Source: Larix sibirica (taxonomy: Eukaryota > Streptophyta > Pinopsida > Pinales > Pinaceae). Taken from it: a stretch of 20,469 bases of DNA. Where the stretch lies: positions 1-20,469 of the forward strand of contig NWUY0300106298.1 of assembly GCA_004151065.3 (NCBI GenBank), written 5' to 3'. Position 1 is the stretch's first letter, and every line of letters starts with the position of its first letter. Below are positions 1 to 9,803 of this stretch, piece by piece. The notes beneath the pieces are model-generated. The model saw only the letters and a list, made by a program, of their open reading frames with translations, did not search any database and was not told the DNA's origin. Both the position numbers and the translations under genes were made by a program.

Positions 1-378
1 ATTAAATAAGACCCATAAATTATATAGTGTAAAACAATATTTCTAACAAAACTTACTAGAAGGTTGCACCTACTAGAAAGTCCCTTCACTAAGAAGGCTT
101 ACTAGAAGGTTCTGCCTACTAAAAATTTATTTCACTAGAAACTGTATATATCAGTAAAAGAAATGTAACAATATGTTGTGAAGTATTTCATAATTGGAGG
201 TTTCCCCCTCAAAGAGGCTTGTGAACATTGTTTTCATCAAAAAAAGTATTACTCTTGTGATATTTTATTATCTGCTATTGTCTCTTGCTATGGTAATTTA
301 TACTTTACATTGTGAAATATTGTTTTATTCTATTATTTCTACTCTAAATTTCCAATTTTGCTTTTAAAGTGCATAACA
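1..378 (+). repeat. Element A left (5') LTR, truncated by window edge
   Basis: Position 1 aligns with 10621 of the right LTR (both begin ATTAAATAAG then a CCCATAAA-like stretch). The two run in parallel through the TACTAGAAGG repeats, a TATATA box (145-150), GTGAAATATTGTTTTATT and AATTTCCAATT. It ends GCATAACA at 378, the inverse of the TGTTA that opens the right copy. Substitutions and indels between the copies are frequent, so the insertion is old. Confidence 0.9.
52..143 (+). repeat. 46-bp tandem repeat in element A left LTR (2 copies)
   Basis: Units starting at 52 and 98 each contain CTTACTAGAAGG, then CCTACTA and a TTCACTAAGAAGG-like stretch; the second unit is degraded at its end. The right LTR has three units of the same 46-bp period, so repeat number changed after insertion or differed in the template. 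The array lies just upstream of the TATA box, so it is in the likely U3 control region. Confidence 0.85.
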
Positions 379-382
379 TTTA

Positions 383-396
383 TGGTATCAAAGTAC
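383..396 (+). other. Element A primer-binding site (tRNA-Met type)
   Basis: TGGTATCAAAG starts four bases after the LTR end. It differs at one base from the TGGTATCAGAG expected for the 3' end of plant initiator tRNA-Met, the commonest primer of plant Ty3/gypsy and copia elements. Its position fixes the LTR boundary at 378. Confidence 0.85.
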
Positions 397-1107
397 TTCA
401 TGTGCTGAAAATTTTAGAAAATCTTTAAGTCTGGAGACATTAGTAGGTAAATTTGTCATTCAACGGGTAAATATGTAGTTAAGGAAGACTACATGCATGA
501 ACTAAAAGAGATTTCACTTGGTTGGACACCCTTGTAACCCTTGCTGGTACCCCTTCAAGTAATATTGCATCAATCAACAACTATATATGGAAATTCACTT
601 CCACATACCCTCAAGTATATCGAAAGTCTTGTTGTCATCCTGAAACCTACCTTATATAACCCAATAGGTTGTTTTGTTGTTATAGTGGCACCAAACAGAG
701 CACTCGGGAATATTACTCTCTAGTGCCTAGGTAGTTGGGTAGTATGGTTGAGGGAACAATCGAGCCTCCTTAGTTAGTTCCTTGAGATATTGGGTTGAGT
801 ACTAGTTTTAGATCCTTCAAGTACATTAGAGAGCTATAGCACCTACCACTCCTTTACCCTTAGGACACTAGAAGCCTTGACCTATGTGACCAGACCATGA
901 ATTGCAGTATTAATAATTTGAGAATTTTGTTAGCATGGCAATATTTGGGTGGGAGTACAACCCACTAGGAGTAGAAATTTAAAAAAAAAATTAATCTGGG
1001 TCTTTCCCACACCCATGTTGCAGACCCATCTCAACAAAATCCTTGTACCGATTTGATCACATTGGTACCCCTCTTCTATACCTCTTTATTGTGGACTTGT
1101 TTCCCCT
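397..1107 (+). other. Element A 5' untranslated leader
   Basis: This stretch lies between the primer site and the first recognisable gag codons. Stops occur in all frames and I see no protein similarity. It holds short open stretches only (for example 541-723), which have no recognisable domain. It would be the leader of the genomic RNA. Confidence 0.55.
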
Positions 1108-2100
1108 ATGGATAACACTCAAGGAGGTGAGCTATCTCACAAATGTCCTAACTAGAAACACTACATGATGAGTTGCAACACAAGTTTGACTAGATAACCC
1201 AATCCATGAAATTCTTTCCTTCATCATCTTCGAGCTACCTTGAATTAGATTGTCCCTCTCACGAGGAAGGGGTTATCTCATACAATATTAATGGGCCTCA
1301 CTCCACCTCGATTTTCTATGATCAGATACCTCAAATGTGGCACATACTTCCTAAAATAGATATCACCAAATTCGATGGGTCAAACCCCACAGAATGGATC
1401 ATTCAAATAGAACATTACTTTTCCTTGCATGACATCATAGATGATATGATGAACCCTAGAATGGGTGTCTTGTCTTATATTTAGATCATGAAGGATAGCA
1501 ATGTTGGCAATGGCACAATAAATCCTACCAGGGTTATATTGCTTGGACATGATTTGTTTACGATCACTATGACTGTTTTCAAAAATACTATCATGATTTG
1601 GGGTAGCTCACCAAGCTCTAACAATCGGGCATAGTTGCATATTTCATCTCATCTTTTGAGCATCTAGCCATTTGCACTGAAGGCATATTTGATACCTTTT
1701 ACGAGGAATGTTTCATTAGTGATTTGAAAGAAGAGATACATGCAAAGGTCTTAATCACTCGTCCTACTATGTGGCTGGATTTCACTCACAGATCTAGAGA
1801 AGCCCAAAAGTTGATGAATGCTTAAATAGAAAAGGCCCATTTATTCCCCGTTCTCATCCCCTACATTCTATTATACTAATTCCTCCCCATCCTCTCCACT
1901 TCTCACGATCCAAAATTTAACATGATTTGAAATGACGGAGTACCAACTCAAACTTTTTTGCTATAGTTGTGATGAGAAATATTCTCCTAGACATAAATGT
2001 AAGGAGAAAAATCTCTTTATGGCCATTTCAAAGGACACTTTTGAGGAGGAAGTTGATGCTAGAATCCATGACGTCCCTCATACACCCATGAAATAAATTC
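1108..2100 (+). pseudogene. Element A gag remnant with zinc knuckle
   Basis: A probable start ATG (1108) opens MDNTQGG, after which a frameshift leads into a stretch reading LETLHDELQHKFD and then into the open segment 1206-1484. That segment contains PKIDITKFDGSNPTEWI and IEHYFSLHDI, which match the capsid region of plant Ty3/gypsy gag (pattern P-K-F-D-G-S-x-P-x-W, then E-x-Y-F). Further on, about 1640-1830, another frame reads FISSFEHLAICTEG and EECFISDLKEEI, typical of the C-terminal capsid. About 1962-2007 reads CYSCDEKYSPRHKC, a gag zinc knuckle of the spaced C-C-H-C kind found in chromoviruses. Several stops (for example at 1482) and frameshifts break it. Gag would form the RNA-packaging particle. 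Confidence 0.85.
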
Positions 2101-2149
2101 CTCATCTCGATTTTTTGAAGGAGGAACCCTAGATCTCTTTGCATGACTT

Positions 2150-2460
2150 GATTGGACTTTCTACCCCCTAAACCCTCAAATTGATTGGTTACCTAAAACA
2201 TTGCAAGGTCATTGTCTTAATTGGTAGTGGTAGCACACATAAATTTATTCATCTTCGAGTATCCCAAGAAATGAACTATTATATCCATGCTTTGAACAAC
2301 TTCCAAATCATGATTTCCAATGGAGGATCTATGAAATGCAGGGGTTGTTGTGAAAATGTGTGGCTTCAAATGGGTGACTATTCCCTCGAAACTCACATGT
2401 TTACTATCAACATGGGTGGTTGTGATATTGTTTTAGGTGTTGAATGGTTATGAACATTAC
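2150..2460 (+). pseudogene. Element A aspartic protease remnant
   Basis: The 2181-2453 open frame reads VIVLIGSGSTHKFI near its start, ISNGGSMKCRG in the middle and WLQMGDYSLETHMF, then DIVLGVEWL at the end. This is the retropepsin of Ty3/gypsy elements, in which the active triad is usually D-S/T-G within a longer LIDSGSTHNFI-type motif. Here the catalytic Asp is Gly (IGSGS), so the copy is inactive in addition to being cut off by a stop right after EWL. The enzyme would normally process the Gag-Pol polyprotein. The domain itself is otherwise nearly intact, which makes the family call firm. Confidence 0.88.
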
Positions 2461-2559
2461 AGCCTATCACCATAGGTTTTGGTTCCATATACATGAGTTT
2501 CCAATAGGAAAGGCGTAGTTTCACTCTCAAAGGAATTATAGTTAGATCTCCAAAGACTA

Positions 2560-3480
2560 TCAATTCATACCATATGGAAAAGATTCTTAAAAAGGGTCAT
2601 GTGGTACAATTCCATGCCATTCAATATTTTGAGACCCCTTTTCAACCCATTCCTTCTTACATGTAGTTATTCTTAGAAAAACACCAATCCATATTTGATA
2701 GTCCCAAAGGATTACCCCCTTCATATGGTGGTCATTATCATTCCACTCAACTCATACCTAGTAGCCTCCCACCCAACATACATTGTTATCACCATCCATT
2801 TTCCCAAAAAAATGAATTTGAAAAGATCACTCAAGAGTTCCTAGTTGTTGGTTTCATCTACCCTAGTACTAGCCTCTATTCTTCATCAATTTTTATGGTC
2901 CTTAAGTGAGAAGGAACTTGGTGCATGTGTCTTGAATTCCATGCTTTGAACAAGTTGATCGTCAAGGAGGAGTTTTCATTCCTTGCATTGATGACCTTCT
3001 GGATGAGTTCAAGCGTGCTCACTTCTTAACCAAACTTGATCTCCACTTAGGCTATCATTAAATTCACATGAAGGAGGTGGATGTTTCTAAAACCTATTTT
3101 CACACTCATGAAGGCCATTACGATTTCTTGGTGATGCACTCCGGCCTTTGCAATGCACCCTCCACCTTCCAAATTCTTGTGAACATAATATTTAAACCCT
3201 TTATGCATAGTTTGTCCTTGAGTCTCTTTTGATGAAATCTTGATCTATAGTAAAACCTAGAAATCCCATATATCCCATGTGGATAAGGTCCTACAAATAC
3301 TTGAGGATCATCACCTCTTTCTTAAAAGGTCCAAATGTGGCTTTGGTGTCTTTGAAGTGGAATATTTGGGCCATATTGTTAGTTAGAAGGGTGTGCATGT
3401 GGATTTGAAGAAAATTGCAGCAATGAAGTATTGGCCTCACCCTAAAAATATTAAAAGCCTCGGAATTTTATGGGTCTCAC
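2560..3480 (+). pseudogene. Element A reverse transcriptase remnant
   Basis: Frame fragments give, in order, HYHSTQLIPSSLPP (usual LxPGxxP region), EFLVVGFIYPSTSLYSSS (usual GxIxPSxSPxSSP), ALNKLIVKE, LTKLDLHLGYH with the first catalytic Asp retained, KTYFHTHEGHYDFLVM and GLCNAPSTFQ. The active-site box follows a frameshift and reads FDEILIYSKT at about 3228-3257, where the family has F-x-D-D, so the second Asp is Glu. The downstream YLGHIVS and VHVDLKKIAAMK segments follow. Stops are present at several points. The enzyme would copy element RNA into DNA. Confidence 0.9.
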
Positions 3481-3559
3481 TTTTTGTTATAGAAATTCCA
3501 TCCAGGATTAAGGTAAGATTGCAACTCCACTCACAGCTTTTCTAAAACAAAATGATTTC

Positions 3560-4005
3560 AATTGGAATGATGCGGTAGAAAAGGATTTCTAGGACTTAAA
3601 GGGGTCTATGTGTACCACTTTTGTACTCGCTTTTCCCAACTTCACTAAATATTTTTTACTGGAATGCGGTGCCTCTAGTAAAGTCCTCAAAGTAGTCCTC
3701 ATGCAAGAACACAAACTATTGGATTCTACTAGAAAACAACTTAGTGAGAAACACTTGGGAAAATTGACTTATGAAAAAGAGATGATGGCCATATTGCATG
3801 CTATGGACATGTGGGATCAATACCTACTTGGGAAACACTTCCATATCAAATCCAATTGTTGTAGCTTGAAATACTTTATGGAACAAAGAACTTCCTCCCT
3901 TGAGCAACAAAAATAGGTCACCAAAATGTTGGGATATGACTATGAGATAATTTAGCAAAAGGGAAAGGAGAATGTGGTAGAAGATGCTCTCTTTCGATAG
4001 TTTTA
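3560..4005 (+). pseudogene. Element A RNase H remnant
   Basis: The segment from about 3608 reads FPNFTKYFLLECGASSKV, then LSEKHLGKLTYEKEMMAIL, MWDQYLLGKHFHIKSN and LKYFMEQRTSSLEQQK. After a stop it continues MLGYDYEI and KGKENVVEDAL. This is the Ty3/gypsy RNase H that follows RT. Two expected catalytic Asp positions are changed: ECDAS is ECGAS, and the T-D-H position is S-N-C. The Glu in YEKE is kept. The active site is therefore not intact. Confidence 0.9.
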
Positions 4006-4289
4006 ACAAGCAAGTTTCATATTTTCTCTCTCCTTCGTTGTCATAGATTGGTTGAATGAAATCCATAATGAATAGTTGACAGATCCCACACTTTCTACCA
4101 TGATCCAACAACTTCAAAAATAACCCAATGCATATCTAGGCTACACTTGGCACAATGATGAGCTTCTTTATAAAGGAAATCTATATTCACACAAGAGTTC
4201 GTCATTGAAATAAAGGGTGTTATTTAAGCTCCATTAATCCCCCATAACTAGTTATGATAGATTTCTTGAAACATATGAAAGGATTAAAT

Positions 4290-5352
4290 GATCATTTTTC
4301 TGGGAAGGCATTAAGAAGGACATCCACACATTTGTGTTTGAATGTGACACTTTCCAAATATATAAAGGTGAGATAATGAAACCTCCAACTAAACTTCAAC
4401 CAATTCATATTCTAGTTGTAGTAAGGATTGACATTTCTATGGATTTCATTGTGGGGTTACATAATCTGATAATAACTCTGTAATCATGGTTGTGGATGTT
4501 CACCTTTCCAAATATGCTCATTTTTGTTCTTGCAACACCCTTTCAAGGTCTCTATGGTTAGCTCAATTCTTAATATATAATATCTTCAAACTCCATGGTA
4601 TGCTGCAAACTATTGTCATAAGATGTGACCCCACCTTCACTACCATTTTTTGGCAAGAATTGTTTCATCTCTAGGGAACTCAACTAAATATCAACACCAC
4701 TTATCACCCCCAAACTAATCGTCAAACGGAAGTTGTCTATAAGTGCTTGGAAGCATATTTTTAGTGCTTTATTTTAGAGAGACAATCCCAATGGGATCGA
4801 TGGTTACCTTTAGAAAAATTGTGGTATAATACAACTTATCATAGTACCACTAAGATGAATCCCTTTGGATTTGTCTTTGGAAAAAACTCCCCCTCAATAC
4901 TATCATACTTACCAGGCATCTCTAAGTAGATGAGGTTGAAAAAACACTCACAACTCAAGCCGACATTCTTTACGCTCTCAAGGATAATCTAATAATGGCT
5001 CAGAATAGGATGAAGCAACAAGTTGATTGACATCATTTAGAACACCTTTCTGCAAAAGGGGATCAAGTATGTCTTCACCCACAACCCTATAAGTAGACCC
5101 CACTTAAGGCCAACCACCACTAGAATATTTCCCCCAAGTTTTATGGGTCCTATAAGATCCTCAAACATGTGGGCCCCATGGATTACAAATTGGAGCTACC
5201 AAGCCACTCGAAGATTCATCGCATCTTTCATGTATTCTACTTGAAGAAAGTGGTCGGCCCTCACTTTTATATTCAAACTAGCCTTCGAAAATTGGATGAA
5301 GAAGGTTCCAGTTGTTTGCAACCTAAGGCCATCCTCAACAAAAGGGAACGTG
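4290..5352 (+). pseudogene. Element A integrase remnant, cut by element B
   Basis: An HHCC-like zinc-finger tail is visible (FVFECDTFQIYKGE at about 4330-4375). The core follows: ISMDFIVGL with the first Asp, VVDVHLSKYAHF, IFKLHGM and IVIRCDPTF. In that last motif the family has S-D-R-D, so the second catalytic Asp appears to be Arg. Then come YHPQTNRQTEVVYKCLEAYF with the catalytic Glu kept. The C-terminal GPY/F-like module reads ISPKFYGSYKIL and YKLELPSHSKIHRIFHVFYLKKV (about 5120-5250), then AILNKRER. The frame ends where element B begins. The rest of the tail lies at 10485-10559. Stops interrupt the core. Confidence 0.9.
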
Positions 5353-5718
5353 CAAGTTAACCAAATTTGGTCATTGTTGTTATGGACCCATCGTATTGGG
5401 AGGTCTTCCCATGGTACTGGGAGATATTCTCATTATATTCTTGTGATGTAAGCCTATTAAGAGGTTGGTCAAATTCCATTATAAGTGAGAGCTTGTACTA
5501 TTGGTCGATGATAGTTGTGGCCATTATATCCATGGTTGACCATGCCTAGGGTCGGATTTGGCCAAGGGACTAATGAAGATATCATCTACTATTTTTCCCC
5601 TTGGTTGAGGGGTTTCCATGATAAAACATGGTGTCCATAATGTGCACGATGTTATTGTTTGCTTTATTTTGTATATGTTTTATGTTGTGTTAATAATGTT
5701 GTCGTGTCTATGAAATAT
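5352..5718 (+). repeat. Element B left LTR, main part (continues at 8380-8384)
   Basis: It matches 10107-10479 along its length: TTTGGTCATTGTTGTTATGG, then TTCCCATGGTACT, TTCTTGTGATGTAAGCC, AAGAGGTTGGT, GGCCAA, ACATGGTGTC and TGTCTATGAAATAT. The last bases of this LTR, CAACA, are at 8380-8384 because element C split it. The first roughly 48 bases seen in the right LTR (10059-10106) are missing here. A deletion therefore removed the LTR start together with neighbouring integrase codons of element A. Confidence 0.85.
5714..5718. repeat. Target-site duplication of element C, left copy (AATAT)
   Basis: AATAT directly precedes the TGTTG terminus. The same five bases follow the CAACA terminus at 8375-8379, and they occur once in the undisrupted LTR of element B. 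Confidence 0.88.
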
Positions 5719-5940
5719 TGTTGTAATTTAAGGGATTACACAGAAATTCAAGCAAAGAATAAGCATACACAACAATCATCAAGAGAACAAGTATTGGACT
5801 AAACGTTCAATCGACTATATTCATTCTTGAAATGGATATATATACAGAATAGAGGTCGTTGGAGCAGTTGTACTAGCTCCAACCGCTCATTAGTTATAAG
5901 ATAACAATGACAATTAAGGGCCCGAAGGGTCTCCTCAACA
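5719..5940 (-). repeat. Element C LTR at the left end (probable 3' LTR)
   Basis: It is 222 bp with termini TGTTG and CAACA. It contains AAAGAATAAGCATACACAAC, AACAAGTATTGGAC, a TATATATA run (5837-5844) and CTCATTAGTTATAAGATAAC, all repeated in the copy ending at 8374. Read on the minus strand the TATA precedes an ATTCTTTGCTTGAATTTC end, which suits U3-R-U5 order. Confidence 0.78.
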
Positions 5941-8101
5941 TATCCCTACCAACAAAACCCTTCTTCGTCCTGAAGATAGCAAGTATGCAGAAAGCAGTCG
6001 TGACTAGTGACTCGTCAACATCTGTCTTCAATCTGGTAGTGGTATGTCGAAGTATCACCCTCTCACTAAGGCGGTCGACTATCCTCGCTGCAAGGAGGTC
6101 TTTTGGTTTAAAGCCTCACCCTTTAATCATCTAGACGACACTCTTGGCTCACAGACTCTAGGAATAGGTCTTTTGGCTCTTCGACTTTCTGTACCATCTT
6201 TCTGCCTTCAACATCTGAGGTCACACTCCAAGAGATGCTTTTGTATTTCAGCACTGGGGGGCTTACTTAATTTGTTGTTCTTTACGTCATCATCTCTATC
6301 ATTAAGCTCATTTTTCTTTGTGTGGTGTAATATGTCTGTTGTTGGAATGTCATCTTCGTCGTCTTCTTCTGTTGTGAGGGTGTAAAATGCCTACAAGATG
6401 TTATGTTGCTTTCTCTTGTGCACAATATGGTTGAGACCGTCTGTTGTAGATGATATTGGTTGTGACCGACTACTATGAGCCCAACTGACTCAACTCGACT
6501 GACAATGGTCGACAAGAAGTCGACTTAATTTACAAGGACTCGTCCATAATACAAGAAGTCGGCACCGACTAACTTTATATGACCATCGACCACTTTTTGC
6601 TTCGACATTTTTGACAAGTTTTAAGAAACAACCAAAATTAAGCATCGACTAAATATAGCGTCGACCATTTACAATGGATCAAAACAATTAAAAGTATTCG
6701 ACCGTATTATATCTACTTTTAATGACATTGACCATAAAAGCCAACCATTTTTACCTCGAATACCACAAAAGAATCCAACAAAATACTCGAATGGTTACAA
6801 CGTTAATGCCAATCAGAAACAACTGCAATAGTTCAGACATGGAATTGGTCGAGTGGATTTATGATCGTCGACAGCTACTTCAACGATCAATGGATAAATA
6901 ATTTGGTGGCTACAGATCAGTAACTGCATGCATATTTTATGAAGACACGTGAGTTCTAGTTGAGCGATCGACTATTCCCACAATCATCAACTAGAAACAA
7001 TATTTACTAAATCGACAGAGGCAGAGGACGGATCTTTTGGCAGTTGTCCTGCTCCTTCTCTATCCCATCAAGTCTCTATTTTTTTTATGTCAACAGCTTC
7101 AGGTCAACCTTCAAGTCTGCACCTTCCATCAACAATATAGTTCTATCGACGGTGAACTGCTCCAATCTCAATCTTTTACAACTGACAAAAAGAAAGTTAG
7201 GTCGATGAGTCAACTGGAAGAAATTTCCAATCGGTCGAGTTCGACGAGAATCGTATCCAGCAGCCAGTCAAAATGGAATTTAGTATTTATCAACTTGTTA
7301 ATTGCGTCCATATGGTCGAGTATTCCAGTAGGCTCAAGGTTCGATAGGTGGACTGTGATGACACTCCAAATAACTTGAAAATCGAAACGAAACAACGTCG
7401 ACATGGCCAATGACTTGACCATAAAAAATTTCCATCCGTCTGCCAGCCGACTAGGCTGGTCGACAAGTGGACTGACGTAAAACTGGTCAAACAAGCTGTC
7501 TCAAGTCGACGAGAAATCGAAAGACTGCAGTCTGTGAGTAAGTGGTCGAGGGGCGACGAAGTAGTTTATACTTTTGGTCTTTTGTGAATCAGGCGATTAC
7601 TCTAGTCGGTATTTAAACACAGAATCTTTTGATACTATAATCATCGGCCAGACGTCAGAGTCGAACAATACTTGAAGATGCACAAATGAAACGCTTTCTC
7701 CCTGAACAGATGTTTGCACTTGTTCTTTCTTTATTTACTCGATGAAACGCTAAGCAACTATGGCAGTTGTGGTCAGCAGTGGAAATATGTGATCTCATAA
7801 ATCTTTAATAGCCAACTCTCAAATGGCGTGTAATTAGATCAACATCTCTTAGATTGAAGCAGATAATTTTTTTGTGATCGATTCCCTCCATCAGGATGAT
7901 TTTTCAATTACAACGACTTGACATTATCCCGATCCACTTTGCTGCATGTTTATCCTCGAGCAAGCAAGTCGACGAGATTGAAGGAAACAGATACTCGAAG
8001 GGCAGGTTCGACACACTCTAGTTATTGGACATCGACAGATTGAGCACTTTACTAATTGAATGCCCATATGGATTTCGGTTTATCGATGCAGCCCTATGAG
8101 C
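5941..8101 (-). other. Element C interior: coding-free, GTCGAC-rich
   Basis: I see no gag, pol or other protein domain on either strand. The longest open frames (such as 7210-7494 on the minus strand) have no recognisable motif. The striking feature is the recurrence of TCGAC, GTCGA and GTCGAC words every few tens of bases between about 6470 and 7680, as in AGTCGACTT, CATCGACC, CGTCGACA and GGTCGACAAG. Such a clustered palindromic word points to a degenerate internal repeat. The stretch 5960-6380 has fewer of them. Confidence 0.6.
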
Positions 8102-8374
8102 TGTTGGATACAAGCAGTATTTTTAAGCATCTTTAATCTTTCTTATGAGCAGTATTTGATCTTCTTGCAAGTTCTCCATACGAGCATTTCACTCAATCAA
8201 AGAATAAGCATGCACAACAACCATCCAGAGAACAAGTATTGGACAGAACGTCGGTCGACTATATTCATTCATGAAATGGATATATATACATAATAGAGGT
8301 GGTTGGAGCGGTTGTACCAGCTCCAACCACTCATTAGTTATAAGATAACATGACAATTAAGGGTCCCCACAACA
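8102..8374 (-). repeat. Element C LTR at the right end (probable 5' LTR; inner limit uncertain)
   Basis: The 8196-8374 part clearly matches 5751-5940 (AAAGAATAAGCATGCACAAC, GAGAACAAGTATTGGAC, ATGGATATATATACA). Towards 8102 the two copies no longer align well. I set the inner edge at a TGTTG (8102) by analogy with the outer termini. No convincing primer-binding site adjoins it, so the U5 end may be rearranged. Confidence 0.6.
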
Positions 8375-8379
8375 AATAT
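8375..8379. repeat. Target-site duplication of element C, right copy (AATAT)
   Basis: This is the second copy of the 5-bp duplication. It is followed by CAACA (8380-8384), the displaced end of element B's left LTR, and then by B's primer site. Confidence 0.88.
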
Positions 8380-8384
8380 CAACA

Positions 8385-8400
8385 TGGTGTCAAAACTTGG
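8385..8400 (+). other. Element B primer-binding site (degenerate tRNA-Met type)
   Basis: TGGTGTCAAAACTTGG begins directly after the LTR terminus CAACA. Compared with TGGTATCAGAGC it has three mismatches in twelve bases. Its place exactly at the LTR edge is the main support. Confidence 0.65.
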
Positions 8401-8733
8401 TAGAGTCTAACTCTGTAAGGAGAGTGATCTGATCGAGATCTTGTTTCTTGGATCTACATGGTAGAGTGTACTATGGAATTGTTGTAATGAGATCAGTTGA
8501 AGAAAGTTCTTTTTCAACCACCGTGATTTGCAGGTGGAGTGTGAATCGGTGGGGTTAGATCCACTCTCATGATGGGTCTACTTGATAAGCAACAAAAATT
8601 CTAGATCTAAGGTATGATGAAGAAACATGCAATGTGGGTATATATATATGAATTCTAGTAGATTAAAGCATGTTGTCTCTGGGTACTCTTATGATAGTGG
8701 TAGATCAATGAATATACAATAAGATTGAGAAAA

Positions 8734-8802
8734 GGGGGCTCCGTGGGGGTGGTGCACCCACACAACTTGAAGTTTTGCGGGGGTTGAGGGGTAAGAGCCC
8801 CC
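8734..8802 (+). other. G-rich inverted repeat in element B leader, possible RNA stem
   Basis: GGGGGCT (8734-8740) can pair with AGCCCCC (8796-8802). Within the loop, GGGTG and CACCC (about 8746-8759) form a second small hairpin. The position, about 350 bases after the primer site, resembles the G-rich structured leaders of plant LTR elements that may act in RNA dimerisation or packaging. The function is inferred. Confidence 0.5.
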
Positions 8803-9049
8803 AATAATTTTTTTGTTTTTTTTATATGTGTTGTGTTTTTCGGCCATTGAAAAATGACGTGAAGTGAGCGATTGGAACAAGTAAATCATGGTATGCATGT
8901 TCCAATTTGAGGTCACGTGAGATCTTTTAGGGGGTTCAAATTTGAAGCGTGATTTCTATGGTTGGAGCGATCGAAGTTGCCAAAATTCGTGGATAGTTGG
9001 ATTAGTTGTGGTCAATGGAACAATCGGAGATGTGGTCTATTGGTTGAGT

Positions 9050-9450
9050 AAATCAAACTGTTAAAGTCAACCTATAAAATTGACGAAGGTGATTTACTTG
9101 TCGAAAATAGCGTAGATCGATCAGTGGTCGAGAGCTCAATGGATTGTCAACGGTAAAGTGGTCAACAGAGAAATGTTCGATTGGTCGACTGGGTCGACTA
9201 AGGAAATGATCGGCTGACCAACTGGGTTGATTAGGCATATGGTCGACTAAGGATGCTCGATAGGATGCAGATCGACTCGTAGTCGACTAAATATATGGTC
9301 GGCGTGATCAACTGACTATTGTGATTTGATCGAGATGCTTCAGTACAATTGAGGCCAATATTGACTGAGGAGTCACGGGAGGTCGAGTGAGTTGACAAGC
9401 TCAGGTCAATGGATTAGTCGATTGGTTGATTGTTTGACTACACAACTGAG
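9050..9450 (+). repeat. GTCGAC-rich degenerate repeat region in element B
   Basis: Words such as GGTCGACTGGGTCGACTAAG (about 9182-9202), GGTCGACTAAGGATG, AGTCGACTAAATATATGGTC and AGTGGTCGAGAG recur at short, irregular intervals. The same TCGAC theme fills element C (6470-7680) and is rare elsewhere in the window. No open frame explains it. Confidence 0.65.
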
Positions 9451-9573
9451 TTGTTTTGGTTTTAGAGTGATGCCCGTGTTGCTGAGGGTTAGAATTTGTC
9501 GTGATTCCTGATGTAGATGAAGATGTGATTGAGGAGGATGTGTGAGCAACAACTAGAGAGATAATTGGAACAA

Positions 9574-9803
9574 CATGAAGTGAGTTCGGCTGGAGAAAAC
9601 AGTAGAGATTGTTTTCTACTATGTAGACAGTTCCAGTGGAGCAGACGGTAGAGTTTGTTGTCGACTGTGTAGAGAGATCGACTCCAGTAGATGGTGTAGT
9701 CTATTATCAATTATGCACAGAGATCAATTAAAGCAGATGGTGTAGTCTATCGTTAGATGTGCATAAGGATCTACTATAGAAGATGATGAAGTCTATAGTT
9801 GAT
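9574..9803 (+). repeat. 46-bp tandem repeat, five copies, in element B
   Basis: Units start at 9574, 9620, 9666, 9712 and 9758, exactly 46 bases apart. They share a core like GGAGCAGACGGTAGAGT, CCAGTAGATGGTGTAGTCTA and AAGCAGATGGTGTAGTCTA. Adjacent copies differ by roughly a quarter to a third of their bases, so the array is old, yet the period is kept without indels. It lies in the coding-free interior of B. Confidence 0.85.

Larger units (their letters stand above)
5719..8374 (-). mobile_element. Element C: non-autonomous LTR-type element nested in element B left LTR
   Basis: The segment opens TGTTG (5719) and closes CAACA (8374). It is flanked on both sides by AATAT (5714-5718 and 8375-8379), a perfect 5-bp target duplication as made by LTR-retrotransposon integrase. 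The uninterrupted copy of the target, in B's right LTR, has AATAT once (GAAATATCAACA, ending 10484). About 180 bp is repeated at both ends (5751-5940 and 8196-8374). Minus orientation is preferred: reading that way, the left-end LTR is preceded by CTTCAGGACGAAGAAGG and a purine-leaning GGTAGGGATA, as in gypsy 3' ends. No coding frame with a known domain was found inside. I could not place its primer site. Confidence 0.8.

Noticed and set aside
541-723. 60-codon frame in element A leader
   Set aside because: No domain, and it precedes the recognisable gag start.
7210-7494. Minus-strand 94-codon frame in element C
   Set aside because: No motif or family, and it falls in the GTCGAC-rich repeat, which can keep frames open by composition.
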